DNA from: Aeromicrobium chenweiae
GTDB lineage: Bacteria; Actinomycetota; Actinomycetes; Propionibacteriales; Nocardioidaceae
Assembly: GCF_003065605.1 (NCBI RefSeq)
Contig: NZ_CP026952.1
Location: 1,922,001-1,986,000 of the forward strand
Length of the DNA: 64,000 nt
Direction: 5' to 3'
Position 1 is the stretch's first letter; each line of letters begins with the position of its first letter. The notes under the pieces were generated by a model. That model ran no database searches. It saw only the letters and a list, made by a program, of their open reading frames with translations, and was not told where the DNA came from. Made by a program: the position numbers and the translations under genes. Positions 50,192 to 58,193 of the stretch are shown in pieces.

Positions 50192-50206
50192 TAGACGACT
50201 GGTCTA
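50192..50206. promoter_or_regulatory. TetR operator O2
   Basis: The same 15-mer TAGACGACTGGTCTA as O1, centred 24 bases before the amidase start and just before its AGGAGAG ribosome site. Confidence 0.75.
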
Positions 50207-50222
50207 CTAGAAGGAGAGAGTC

Positions 50223-51629
50223 ATGAACACCGAGCTGCTGTACTCAGATGCCACCGCTCTGGCGAAGCTGATCAGGACGGGCGAGGTGACCTCGGTCGAG
50301 ATCGTCCAGGCGCACCTGGACCGGATCGCCGCCGTGAACCCTGCGATCAACGCGATCGTGTCCTTGAACGAGAACGCGCTCGCCGAAGCACGGGCAGCCG
50401 ACGAGGCCTTGGCCGCCGGCGCAGCGGTCGGGCCGCTGCACGGCGTGCCGTTCACGGTGAAGGACTCGATCGACACCGCGGGTGTCCTCACCCAGCGCGG
50501 GTCCCCGATCTTCCGCGGTCGCACCCCGGAACAGGACGCCACCAGCGTCGCCCGGATGAAGGCCGCCGGCGGCATCCTCCTGGCCAAGACGAACCTCCCC
50601 GAGTTCTCCTACTCCACGGAGAGTGACAACCTGCTGACCGGCCGGACGAACAACCCGTGGAACCTCGACCGCACCTCGGGCGGCTCGAGCGGCGGGGAGT
50701 CGGCGGCCATCGCTGCCGGGATGAGCCCCATCGGCCTCGGCACGGATCTGGCGATCTCGGTGCGAGGGCCGGCGTCCCACACCGGGATCTCCGCCCTGAA
50801 GCCGACCCATGGCCGCATCCCGATGACGGGTGTGTGGCCGCGCGTCCCCCGCCGCGACTGGCACGTCGGCCCCATGGCGCACACCGTGCGCGATCTCGCC
50901 CTCGCCTACGACATCCTGAGCGGTCCTGATGGTCGCGACGGCTTCTCCGTCACCACCGCCAGCCACGACACCGGCGTCCCCGACACCTCCACCCGTCCGC
51001 TCAGAGTCGGCTGGTACACGGACTCGGGGCTCGGCCCGGTCGATCCCGACGTCGCCGCAACCGTTCGCGACGCAGCCGAGGCACTCAGGCAGCAGGGCGT
51101 CGAGGTCGAGGAAGTCACCATCCCGGCCCTGTTCGAGAACAACCCGCTGGCCCTGTTCAACCTCCAGCACGTCATGGAGCTCAAGCCCGCCATGGCTGGG
51201 GTCACCACGGGCCACGAGGACGAGATGTTCGCCATCTCCAAGTCCATGCTCGCCACCCCGGACACGTCCATGGCCGACTACATCGAGGCGGAGCAGGGGT
51301 TCGAGAAGATCCGCGACGGATACGCCGAGTTCTTCGCGACGTTCGACGCACTGCTGCTGCCGGTGCTGCCGATCCCGGCGCACGAGCACGGCAGGACCCA
51401 GTTCGTCATCGACGGGCGGACCGTCGACGCCACCCACATCCAGACGTTCACGGTCCAGTTCAACATCACCGGGATGCCTGCGTTGTCGATGCGGTTCGGC
51501 ACCAGCCACGACGGCCTCCCGATCGGCGTGCAGATCGCCGGCAACCGGTACGCCGAGTCGACCGTCCTCCGCGTCGCCCAGCTCCTCGAGGGGACACGGT
51601 CCGTCAAGGACCTCCACCCCGAGCTGTGA
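50223..51629 (+). CDS. Amidase-signature family hydrolase
   Basis: 468 residues. The Ser-cisSer-Lys triad is traceable: Lys in FTVKDSID (about 80), the cis-Ser in GGSSGGESAA (about 157) and the nucleophile in DLAISVRGPASH (about 180). The usual GGS around the nucleophile is AIS here. Such enzymes hydrolyse small amides, acyl-amino alcohols or carbamates. Its TetR-controlled promoter fits an inducible catabolic or detoxification role. Ribosome site AAGGAGAG before ATG 50223. Confidence 0.9.
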   Translation: MNTELLYSDATALAKLIRTGEVTSVEIVQAHLDRIAAVNPAINAIVSLNENALAEARAADEALAAGAAVGPLHGVPFTVKDSIDTAGVLTQRGSPIFRGRTPEQDATSVARMKAAGGILLAKTNLPEFSYSTESDNLLTGRTNNPWNLDRTSGGSSGGESAAIAAGMSPIGLGTDLAISVRGPASHTGISALKPTHGRIPMTGVWPRVPRRDWHVGPMAHTVRDLALAYDILSGPDGRDGFSVTTASHDTGVPDTSTRPLRVGWYTDSGLGPVDPDVAATVRDAAEALRQQGVEVEEVTIPALFENNPLALFNLQHVMELKPAMAGVTTGHEDEMFAISKSMLATPDTSMADYIEAEQGFEKIRDGYAEFFATFDALLLPVLPIPAHEHGRTQFVIDGRTVDATHIQTFTVQFNITGMPALSMRFGTSHDGLPIGVQIAGNRYAESTVLRVAQLLEGTRSVKDLHPEL

Positions 51630-51773
51630 GCAGGACGAGAAGAATCCTGACCCCTGCCGGCGAGCATCCACAGACTCGCGATCAGTGGTTCGACGGGGCC
51701 CTTGTCCCCCTCCCGGTGCCGCCGTGGAATGGGGACGAGCGGCCGCGTGGCCGCCAGGAACGAGGAGCGACCC

Positions 51774-52670
51774 ATGAGCAGATGGACAGTCAAGGACCTG
51801 CCTGACATGAGCGGCAGGGTCGTCGTCGTGACGGGTGGCGGACGAGGGCTCGGCCTCGAGACGGCACGCGAGCTGGCGCGCGTCGGCGCACACGTCGTGC
51901 TCGCGGTGCGGTCGGTCGCGGCCGGCGAGCAGGCCGCGGCCGACATCGACGGAAGCACCGAGGTCCGGAGGCTCGACATCTCCGACCTGACCTCTGTCCG
52001 CGAGTTCGCCGGCGCCTGGTCCGGAGACCTGGACGTCCTGGTCAACAACGCCGGCATCATGCAGGTGCCGCTGGCATTCACCGCGGACGGCTTCGAGTCG
52101 CAGCTGGCCACCAACTACCTCGGTCCGTTCGCCCTGACGAACCTGCTGCTCCCCCACATCACCGACCGTGTCGTCTCCGTGTCGAGCCAGCTGCACCGGA
52201 TGGGCCACGTGCACCAGGACGACCTCACCGGTGAGCACCGCACGTACAAGGACATCGACGGCTACACCGACTCCAAGCTCGCGCTGACGATGTTCGGTCT
52301 CGAGCTGCAGCGGCGACTCGAGGCGTCAGGCAGCTCCGTGCGCTCGATCGTGGCCCATCCCGGGATCGCCCGGACGGAGCTGGCGAGCCACTCCCCCTCG
52401 GGCCGCATCAATCGCCTGGGTCCCCTGCTGAACGACACGGAGCACGGTGCGCTCTCGCTGCTGTTCGCCGCCACCGAGGACGTCGCCGGCGGCTCGTACG
52501 TCGGGCCGCGCGGTCTCGGCAGCGTCAAGGGTCACCCGAAGGTGCGGCGCCCGAGCAGGACCGCACGCGACACGACGACGGCCGCGACCCTGTTTGACCT
52601 GACCGCGGAGCTGACGGGGACCGACTTCTCCGCCTCGTCGACCGCTCGTCCTGAACGCGCGGGCGGCTGA
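51774..52670 (+). CDS. Short-chain dehydrogenase (retinol dehydrogenase-like)
   Basis: 298 residues. Cofactor motif TGGGRGLG near residue 20, NNAG near 87, SVSS serine and YTDSK Tyr-Lys pair all present; an NADP-linked oxidoreductase of carbonyls or alcohols. The ribosome site GAGGAG is eight bases before ATG 51774. The substrate is unknown; the gene ends 35 bases from the convergent XRE gene. Confidence 0.9.
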   Translation: MSRWTVKDLPDMSGRVVVVTGGGRGLGLETARELARVGAHVVLAVRSVAAGEQAAADIDGSTEVRRLDISDLTSVREFAGAWSGDLDVLVNNAGIMQVPLAFTADGFESQLATNYLGPFALTNLLLPHITDRVVSVSSQLHRMGHVHQDDLTGEHRTYKDIDGYTDSKLALTMFGLELQRRLEASGSSVRSIVAHPGIARTELASHSPSGRINRLGPLLNDTEHGALSLLFAATEDVAGGSYVGPRGLGSVKGHPKVRRPSRTARDTTTAATLFDLTAELTGTDFSASSTARPERAGG

Positions 52671-52704
52671 GTCCCGTCGCCGGTCCCCTGGCGCCGACCG
52701 TCGG

Positions 52705-53565
52705 TCAGCGCTCGGCGTCGACGGCGCCGGGCTGGTGCGGGTGCTGCACGGGCGGATCGGAGAGCGCAGCCAGCATCGCGAGCTTCTCGGCGCTCTCCGT
52801 GCCCGGGTGGGCGTGGTAGACCACCAGGATCATGCCGTGGATGCCACCGACCTGGAGCTTCTCACGGCCGAGCGTGAGCTCACCGACCTGGGGATGGTTG
52901 ATCCGGACCGAGACGCCCTCGCGACACTTGACGTCGTGGCGGGCCCACAGCGTGCGGAACCGCTCGCTCGCGATCGAGAGCTCCCCCACCAGCTGGACGA
53001 ACCGCGGGTCGTCGATCTCCGCGCCGACCGACTCGCGGAACCCGGCCACCAGGCGCACCGTCGCAGCCTCCCACTCCGGGTAGAGAGCACGTTCCGCCTC
53101 GTCGAGGAACACGGCGCGCATCCGGTTCTCGCCGGGCTGCAGGTTCGGTGACAGCGCAACGGCCAGGTCGTTGGCGGCGAGGACGTCGAAGTAGCGTCCC
53201 TCGATGAATGCCGGCAGGTTGATGACGTCGAGCATCTGGCGAAGACCTGTCGGGACGTCCTCGCGCGGGACTCGCCGGGTCCGCCGTGGCTTGGGCGTCG
53301 CGATCTCGAGCAGGTACGCGGTGCTGACGTCGTCGAGCTGGAGGACGTGCGCGATGGCCTCCAGCACCTGGATCGACGGATGGCGATCGCGCCCCTGCTC
53401 CAGGCGGAGGTAGTAGTCCGTGCTGATGCCGGCCAGCATCGCGACCTCCTCGCGACGCAGGCCGTCCACCCGGCGCACGCCGGTGACGCGAACGCCCACG
53501 TCCTCGGGCTTGACGAGCGCTCGGCGCGCCCGCAGGAAGTCGCCGACCGGGTTGTCGCTGCTCAT
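52705..53565 (-). CDS. XRE regulator with MmyB-like ligand domain
   Basis: 286 residues. Helix-turn-helix at about 5-75, including GLRREEVAMLAGISTDYYLRLEQGRD. The C-terminal MmyB-type domain (about 110-270) carries the typical NDLAVALSPN, LYPEWEAATVRLVAGFR and VGELSIASERFRTLWARHDV blocks, a PAS-like pocket reported to bind fatty acids. It is divergent from the oxidoreductase operon at 53669, its likely target. ATG 53565 starts the conserved part. Confidence 0.9.
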   Translation of the reverse strand: MSSDNPVGDFLRARRALVKPEDVGVRVTGVRRVDGLRREEVAMLAGISTDYYLRLEQGRDRHPSIQVLEAIAHVLQLDDVSTAYLLEIATPKPRRTRRVPREDVPTGLRQMLDVINLPAFIEGRYFDVLAANDLAVALSPNLQPGENRMRAVFLDEAERALYPEWEAATVRLVAGFRESVGAEIDDPRFVQLVGELSIASERFRTLWARHDVKCREGVSVRINHPQVGELTLGREKLQVGGIHGMILVVYHAHPGTESAEKLAMLAALSDPPVQHPHQPGAVDAER

Positions 53566-53668
53566 GAGGACGACGGTAGTCGCCCGTCGACGCCGGCTCC
53601 ATGGTCCTGGCACTCCTAGGACAATCGGGGCACTGGCTGGGTGGAGCGTCTCGGCGGACGATCGAGTC

Positions 53669-54544
53669 ATGGCACATGACATCACCGCCAGCGAGGCGGC
53701 AGAGGGACGTCAGACCACCAGCACGTCCGTGGGCTGGGTCGGGCTGGGCGACCAGGGCCTGCCGATGGCGACCGCGATCGCCGAGGCCGGCTTCAGCCTG
53801 CACGTGTGGGCCCGCCGCGCTGCGTCGCTGGACGCTCTGGGGGACGTGCCGCACGTGCGCCATGACGACCTCGAGTCACTCGCCGCGGCCAGTGACGTCG
53901 TCGGGCTGTGCGTCGGTACCGACGAGGACGTCATGAACCTGCTGACCGGCGGGCTGCTCGACGGCCTGCGCCCGGGATCGGTGGTCGTGAACCACGGCAC
54001 CGGCACCCCGTCGAACGTCACCCGCTTCGTCGAGGCGTGCGAGGCCGTGGACGTCGTGATGCTCGATGCACCCGTCAGCGGCGGTCGCCCCGCGGCGGTC
54101 GAACGCCGGCTGACCACGATGGTCGGCGGACCCGAAGCGGCCGTCGCGCGGTGCACACCGGTGTTCGAGGCGTTCTCGACCCACGTCGTCCACCTCGGCG
54201 ACGCCGGGTCGGGCCAGTGGGCGAAGCTGTTCAACAACGCGCTCATGATCTTGAACCAGGCATCGATCGCGGACGTCTTCGACCTCGCCGCCCAGGTCGG
54301 GATGGATCCGGTCCAGCTGCGCGAGGTCCTGATGCTCAGCAGCGCCGGGAGCACGGTCCTCGGCCTGTTCACCACCATGATCAACCCCGACACCGTCGAG
54401 CACCTCTCGAAGGTCGAGTCGCTGGACATCGAGCTGTTCCACGACGCACTCCGTGACAGCGGCATCGACGCCTCCGCGGTGACGACCCGAGCACTGGCGG
54501 GTGCCCAGCGCATCCCGGCCGTGGTGGAGCGATTGGCCCGATGA
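53669..54544 (+). CDS. 3-Hydroxyisobutyrate dehydrogenase-like oxidoreductase
   Basis: 291 residues. Rossmann motif VGLGDQGLPMA near residue 24, substrate motif DAPVSGG near 133, and the catalytic lysine in GQWAKLFNN near 186. These are the marks of beta-hydroxyacid dehydrogenases (NAD(P)-dependent). It is the first gene of a three-gene operon with an NTF2-like protein and an SDR, the first two overlapping by four bases. Confidence 0.9.
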   Translation: MAHDITASEAAEGRQTTSTSVGWVGLGDQGLPMATAIAEAGFSLHVWARRAASLDALGDVPHVRHDDLESLAAASDVVGLCVGTDEDVMNLLTGGLLDGLRPGSVVVNHGTGTPSNVTRFVEACEAVDVVMLDAPVSGGRPAAVERRLTTMVGGPEAAVARCTPVFEAFSTHVVHLGDAGSGQWAKLFNNALMILNQASIADVFDLAAQVGMDPVQLREVLMLSSAGSTVLGLFTTMINPDTVEHLSKVESLDIELFHDALRDSGIDASAVTTRALAGAQRIPAVVERLAR

Positions 54545-55173
54545 GCGTCAGTGACGTCGCGGCCGTGGCCGAGCTCGTGCTGCGCGAGCGGCAGAGTCGC
54601 GACCGCGGCTGGTGGGACCGATGGACGCAGTGCTTCGCCGAGGAGTCCGTCGTCGACATGAGCTGGTTCACCGGCTCGGGCGCCGAGTTCGTCCGCCAGA
54701 CGCGACGTCGCTCGGCGGACGGCGTGTGGGGTCGCCATCGCCTGTCCCCGCCGGCCGTGCAGGTGGACGGCTCTCGGGCCTGGGCCGAGCTCCCGCTGGC
54801 GATCGAGTTCCGGGTGATGGCCGGCGGCGCCGAGGCCGACCTGGTGTCGTACTGCCGGTCGCAGTACCGCGCCGAGCACATCGGCGGCAGGTGGCAGATC
54901 CGGCGCATCACCTCGATCTACGAGCGCGACTCGCTCACGCCCGCGGTACCCGGCACGACGCTCGATCTCGACCCCGCGCTCTTCGCCGCCCACCGGCCCT
55001 CGTACCGCTGCCTGGCCTGGTACCTCGAGCGAACGGGCAGCACCATCTCGGCGGACCTGCTCGGCGACGACCGACCCGAGGACGTCGCCCGCCAGTACGA
55101 GGCGGAGGCCGCCTGGCTCCACCAGACCTCGCTCAGCCCGACCGGCACCACCCACCCCACCAAGGAGAACTGA
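54541..55173 (+). CDS. NTF2/SnoaL-like protein
   Basis: 210 residues. The first 135 fit an NTF2-like cone fold (ELVLRERQSRDRGWWDRWTQCFAEESVVDMSW, then paired strands to RWQIRRITSIYERDSL). Such proteins are small-molecule binders, isomerases, hydrolases or dioxygenase beta subunits. The last 75 residues form an added helical segment. ATG 54541 overlaps the previous stop (ATGA). Function not recognised beyond the fold. Confidence 0.75.
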   Translation: MSVSDVAAVAELVLRERQSRDRGWWDRWTQCFAEESVVDMSWFTGSGAEFVRQTRRRSADGVWGRHRLSPPAVQVDGSRAWAELPLAIEFRVMAGGAEADLVSYCRSQYRAEHIGGRWQIRRITSIYERDSLTPAVPGTTLDLDPALFAAHRPSYRCLAWYLERTGSTISADLLGDDRPEDVARQYEAEAAWLHQTSLSPTGTTHPTKEN

Positions 55174-55175
55174 CC

Positions 55176-55949
55176 ATGACACTCGCACTCGTGACCGGAG
55201 CGTCCTCCGGCATCGGCAAGGCCTACGCACAGCGTCTCGGCGCCCAGGGCCACGACCTCATCGTGGTCGGTCGCCGACGCGAGCGGCTCGAGGAGCTGGC
55301 CGAGTCCTTGCCCGACGTCAAGGTCCGCGTCGTCACGGCAGACCTGTCGACGGACGACGGCGTCGACTCGGTGGCCGAGATCGCGGCGGCAGAGCCGCTC
55401 ACGATCCTGGTCAACAACGCCGGCGTCGCCCACTACAAGCCCCTCTCGGAGCTGCCCGCCGACGAGGCCCGTGAGCTGGTCCACGTCAAGGAGGTCGCCC
55501 CGACGATGCTGACCCGTGCCGCACTGCCGGGCATGCTGGCGCGCGGCACGGGCACGATCATCAACGTGGCCGGCATGATCGCGTTCTCCGGTCCTGCCGA
55601 CCCGTCGGTCATGCCGCGCCGGGCGGTCTACACCGGAACGCTGGCCCACGCGGTCGCCATGTCGCAGACGCTCAGCGCCGAGCTCCAGGGCACCGGCGTC
55701 CGCGTGCAGGTCGTCTGCCCGGGTGTCGTCGCCACCGAGTTCCACACCGTGCAGGGCATGGACCTGTCGGCCGTCCCCCGCATGAGCGCCGACGACGTCG
55801 TCACCGCCTCGCTGCGCGGTCTGGACCTCGGCGAGGTCGTCACCGCGCCCGGTGTCGAGGACCCGAGCCTGCTGACCGCGGTCTTCGACGCGGATCTCGC
55901 CGCATTCGGCGGCCAGAGCCCCGAGCTCGCCAGCCGTTACCGCAGCTGA
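55176..55949 (+). CDS. SDR-like protein lacking the catalytic lysine
   Basis: 257 residues. The cofactor motif TGASSGIGKAYA and NNAGVAHYKPLSEL are present. In the active-site region INVAGMIAF and AVYTGTLAHA replace the usual Ser and YxxxK: Tyr is kept but Leu stands where Lys belongs and Ala where Ser is expected. It may therefore bind NAD(P) without normal turnover, or use a different mechanism. AAGGAG lies eight bases before ATG 55176. Third gene of the operon. Confidence 0.85.
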   Translation: MTLALVTGASSGIGKAYAQRLGAQGHDLIVVGRRRERLEELAESLPDVKVRVVTADLSTDDGVDSVAEIAAAEPLTILVNNAGVAHYKPLSELPADEARELVHVKEVAPTMLTRAALPGMLARGTGTIINVAGMIAFSGPADPSVMPRRAVYTGTLAHAVAMSQTLSAELQGTGVRVQVVCPGVVATEFHTVQGMDLSAVPRMSADDVVTASLRGLDLGEVVTAPGVEDPSLLTAVFDADLAAFGGQSPELASRYRS

Positions 55950-55960
55950 CACCGCAACGC

Positions 55961-56007
55961 GGGACGTCATCCCGAGCGCGGTGCGTGAACCGCGCTCGGG
56001 ATGACGT
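55961..56007. repeat. Inverted repeat, downstream copy (19-bp stem)
   Basis: A perfect 19-bp stem (55964-55982 with 55989-56007) and a GCGTGA loop between the SDR and the convergent S15 peptidase gene. Its left arm and loop, 29 bases, are identical to 58111-58139. It can act as a bidirectional terminator. Confidence 0.85.
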
Positions 56008-56043
56008 TGTCAGCGAATTACCGGTGACGGGTCCTCCGCCGTC

Positions 56044-57996
56044 TCAGCCGGTCGTGTCCAGCATGACCGGGAGCTCGCTCCTGCGGACGTCGGGCAGCGT
56101 GCCGGGCACGATCTCACTGCGCTTGGGCAGCCAGCTCCAGCTGGACGGCCAGGTCGGGTGCGGCAGTGCCAGACCCGGCAGCACGAACTGCGACTTCGCG
56201 AGATCCAGCGTGTACGTCGACGCCGTCGTGTCGACGTTGCGGACGCGACCGTTGGCTGCCGCCACGACGACGACTCCGAGCCGGTGCCCCTTGGCGACGA
56301 CTGCGTCGTCGGGGTCCAGCGTCACCGTCACGTCGTGGGTCCCGGCACCGTCGAGTCGTGCCCAGCCGCGGCCCAGGACCTGCAGCGGCGTGGTGCCCAC
56401 GTTGCGGTTCATCGTGAAGTAGCACGCGTCGTCGTTCGCGGTCGACTGACCGACGCACGTCTCGGTCGTCGTCGTTGACGCACCGTCGCCGGTCGCGAGG
56501 ACACGATCGCCCTCCCCGTAGTCGACGAGCATGACGCCCACCTGGCCGGTCGGCACCTGGGACCTCACCCGCACCTTCGCCACCATCGAACCGCTCATCC
56601 GGGCATCGGCGAGCAGCGGAGTGGTCGCGTACAGGAGGCGGTTGGGGTTGTCCCCCTCGGTCACGGCGACGTTCTCACGTTGGCTGGGCGAGTTCACCCA
56701 GCTCTGCGTCGCCCTCTCGGGCGACCGGGCGAGACCGCCGTCGGCCTGCGGGCGCAGCGTCGTCGTCGTGAGCCGCGCGGGCCACGAGACGGAGCTGACC
56801 CAGTGGTTCGGCTTGGTCTCGACCCTGACCGGCGGCTCGAGCATGATCGAGTTCTTGATCCCCATGAGCTCGTGGTCGAACCAGCGGTGCAGCGTACGAA
56901 CCCACTCGTCACGGTTGATGTCGAACGGATCCACGTGTCCCACCCGGCTCAGCCACATCTTGCGGGTGACCCCCGCCTTGCCCAGCTCTTTCCACCAGGT
57001 GGAGAAGTGCCGCGTCTTGACGTTGGTGTCCTGCAGGCCGTGATAGATGAAGACGCTCGCCTTGACCTTCTTGGCATTGAGAGCGGCCGAGTCGCGGTAG
57101 TTGCGCTCGTCCCAGAACGCGTTGTGCTCACCGGTCTCGTCGGCGTCCTCGGCGTTCATCCGCGCGAGGGTCGCCGAGCAGTCCTGGGGCTGCGTGCGGT
57201 TGGTGCCGACCCGGCTGGCGAGCCCGCTGGAGTAGTCCCAGCTGTACGGGAGGCCCTGCGAACGGCTGTAGTCGTACCACGAGCTGATCGCGCTGATCGG
57301 CACGATGGTCTCCAGGCCCTTCACGCCGGTGGCGGCGACGCCGTTGGCGAGGGTGCCGTCGTAGCTCTTGCCGATCATGCCGGTCCTGCCGTTGCTCCAG
57401 CTGGCCCTGACGGGCTTGCCGTCGGCGTCGACCGCGTCGGCGTTGCCGTTGAGCCACTGCACGACGGCCTTGGCCGAGCCCACGTCTGACTTGCCGCCGG
57501 TGTCGACGCAACCGGTCGACCGCGACGTGCCCGCGATGTCGGGTGCGACGTAGGCGTAGCCACGCGGGACGAAGTAGTTGTCGTAGAACAGCGGGAACTT
57601 GACGAGGTTGCCCTCTTCGTCGAACGACTTGAACTCTGTCTCGTTGCCGCGTCCGACGCTGGTGTAGTACGGGCTGGCGTCCATCACGACCGGCACCTTG
57701 ACGCGCTTGGCGTCCAGCTCGCGCGGGCGGACGATGTCGACCGCGATCCGGTCCTTCTCGCCGTCGCCGTCGAAGTCGGGCGCGATGACCCACACCGTCT
57801 CGCGGATGGCATCGGCATAGCTGTACACCGCCGCCGACTCACCGCCCTTCAGCACATACGGCTTCGGCACGGTCGCCGCGGAGGCCGTGGTCGCGGTCGC
57901 CGCGACCAGGCCTGAGCCACTGATGGCGAGGGCCAGCACTGCCCCCAGGACGGTTCGGGATCTGCGCGCGTGGCGCGAGAGGATCGTCGGTCTCAT
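56044..57996 (-). CDS. Secreted S15-family Xaa-Pro dipeptidyl-peptidase
   Basis: 650 residues. Signal peptide with a long basic start (MRPTILSRHARRSR, possibly Tat-like but without a clean twin-Arg consensus), ending near ASA. The alpha/beta-hydrolase domain holds the nucleophile in GKSYDG, the Asp in HGLQDTN and the His in GHVDP; a C-terminal jelly-roll domain follows, as in the X-Pro/CocE family. It clips Xaa-Pro dipeptides or hydrolyses acyl esters. ATG 57996 follows CAGACT by six bases and starts the signal peptide. Inverted repeats flank the gene on both sides. Confidence 0.9.
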   Translation of the reverse strand: MRPTILSRHARRSRTVLGAVLALAISGSGLVAATATTASAATVPKPYVLKGGESAAVYSYADAIRETVWVIAPDFDGDGEKDRIAVDIVRPRELDAKRVKVPVVMDASPYYTSVGRGNETEFKSFDEEGNLVKFPLFYDNYFVPRGYAYVAPDIAGTSRSTGCVDTGGKSDVGSAKAVVQWLNGNADAVDADGKPVRASWSNGRTGMIGKSYDGTLANGVAATGVKGLETIVPISAISSWYDYSRSQGLPYSWDYSSGLASRVGTNRTQPQDCSATLARMNAEDADETGEHNAFWDERNYRDSAALNAKKVKASVFIYHGLQDTNVKTRHFSTWWKELGKAGVTRKMWLSRVGHVDPFDINRDEWVRTLHRWFDHELMGIKNSIMLEPPVRVETKPNHWVSSVSWPARLTTTTLRPQADGGLARSPERATQSWVNSPSQRENVAVTEGDNPNRLLYATTPLLADARMSGSMVAKVRVRSQVPTGQVGVMLVDYGEGDRVLATGDGASTTTTETCVGQSTANDDACYFTMNRNVGTTPLQVLGRGWARLDGAGTHDVTVTLDPDDAVVAKGHRLGVVVVAAANGRVRNVDTTASTYTLDLAKSQFVLPGLALPHPTWPSSWSWLPKRSEIVPGTLPDVRRSELPVMLDTTG

Positions 57997-58110
57997 GACC
58001 GGAGTCTGGTGCACGGCCCACAGGTCCGGCAATGCTCGGACGTGAAGATGATGTAACAACCTGTCCCCGGGCGGCACCGACACCCGTGTCGGCCGCGCGA
58101 CCGGGACGGA

Positions 58111-58160
58111 GGGACGTCATCCCGAGCGCGGTGCGTGAAGCGCGCACGGGATGACGTCCC
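58111..58160. repeat. Inverted repeat, upstream copy (20-bp stem)
   Basis: Arms 58111-58130 and 58141-58160 pair with one mismatch around a 10-base loop. The first 29 bases equal those of the copy at 55961. It lies between the S15 peptidase start and the 3' end of the MFS gene, so it may end the MFS transcript. Confidence 0.85.
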
Positions 58161-58193
58161 TGGGTCAGAGCCTGCGGCGGCGCGACGTCCGGT

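Noticed and set aside
55961..58160. Insertion sequence around the S15 peptidase
   Set aside because: There is no transposase and the hairpins do not sit in terminal inverted orientation with target duplications; kept only as a repeat observation.
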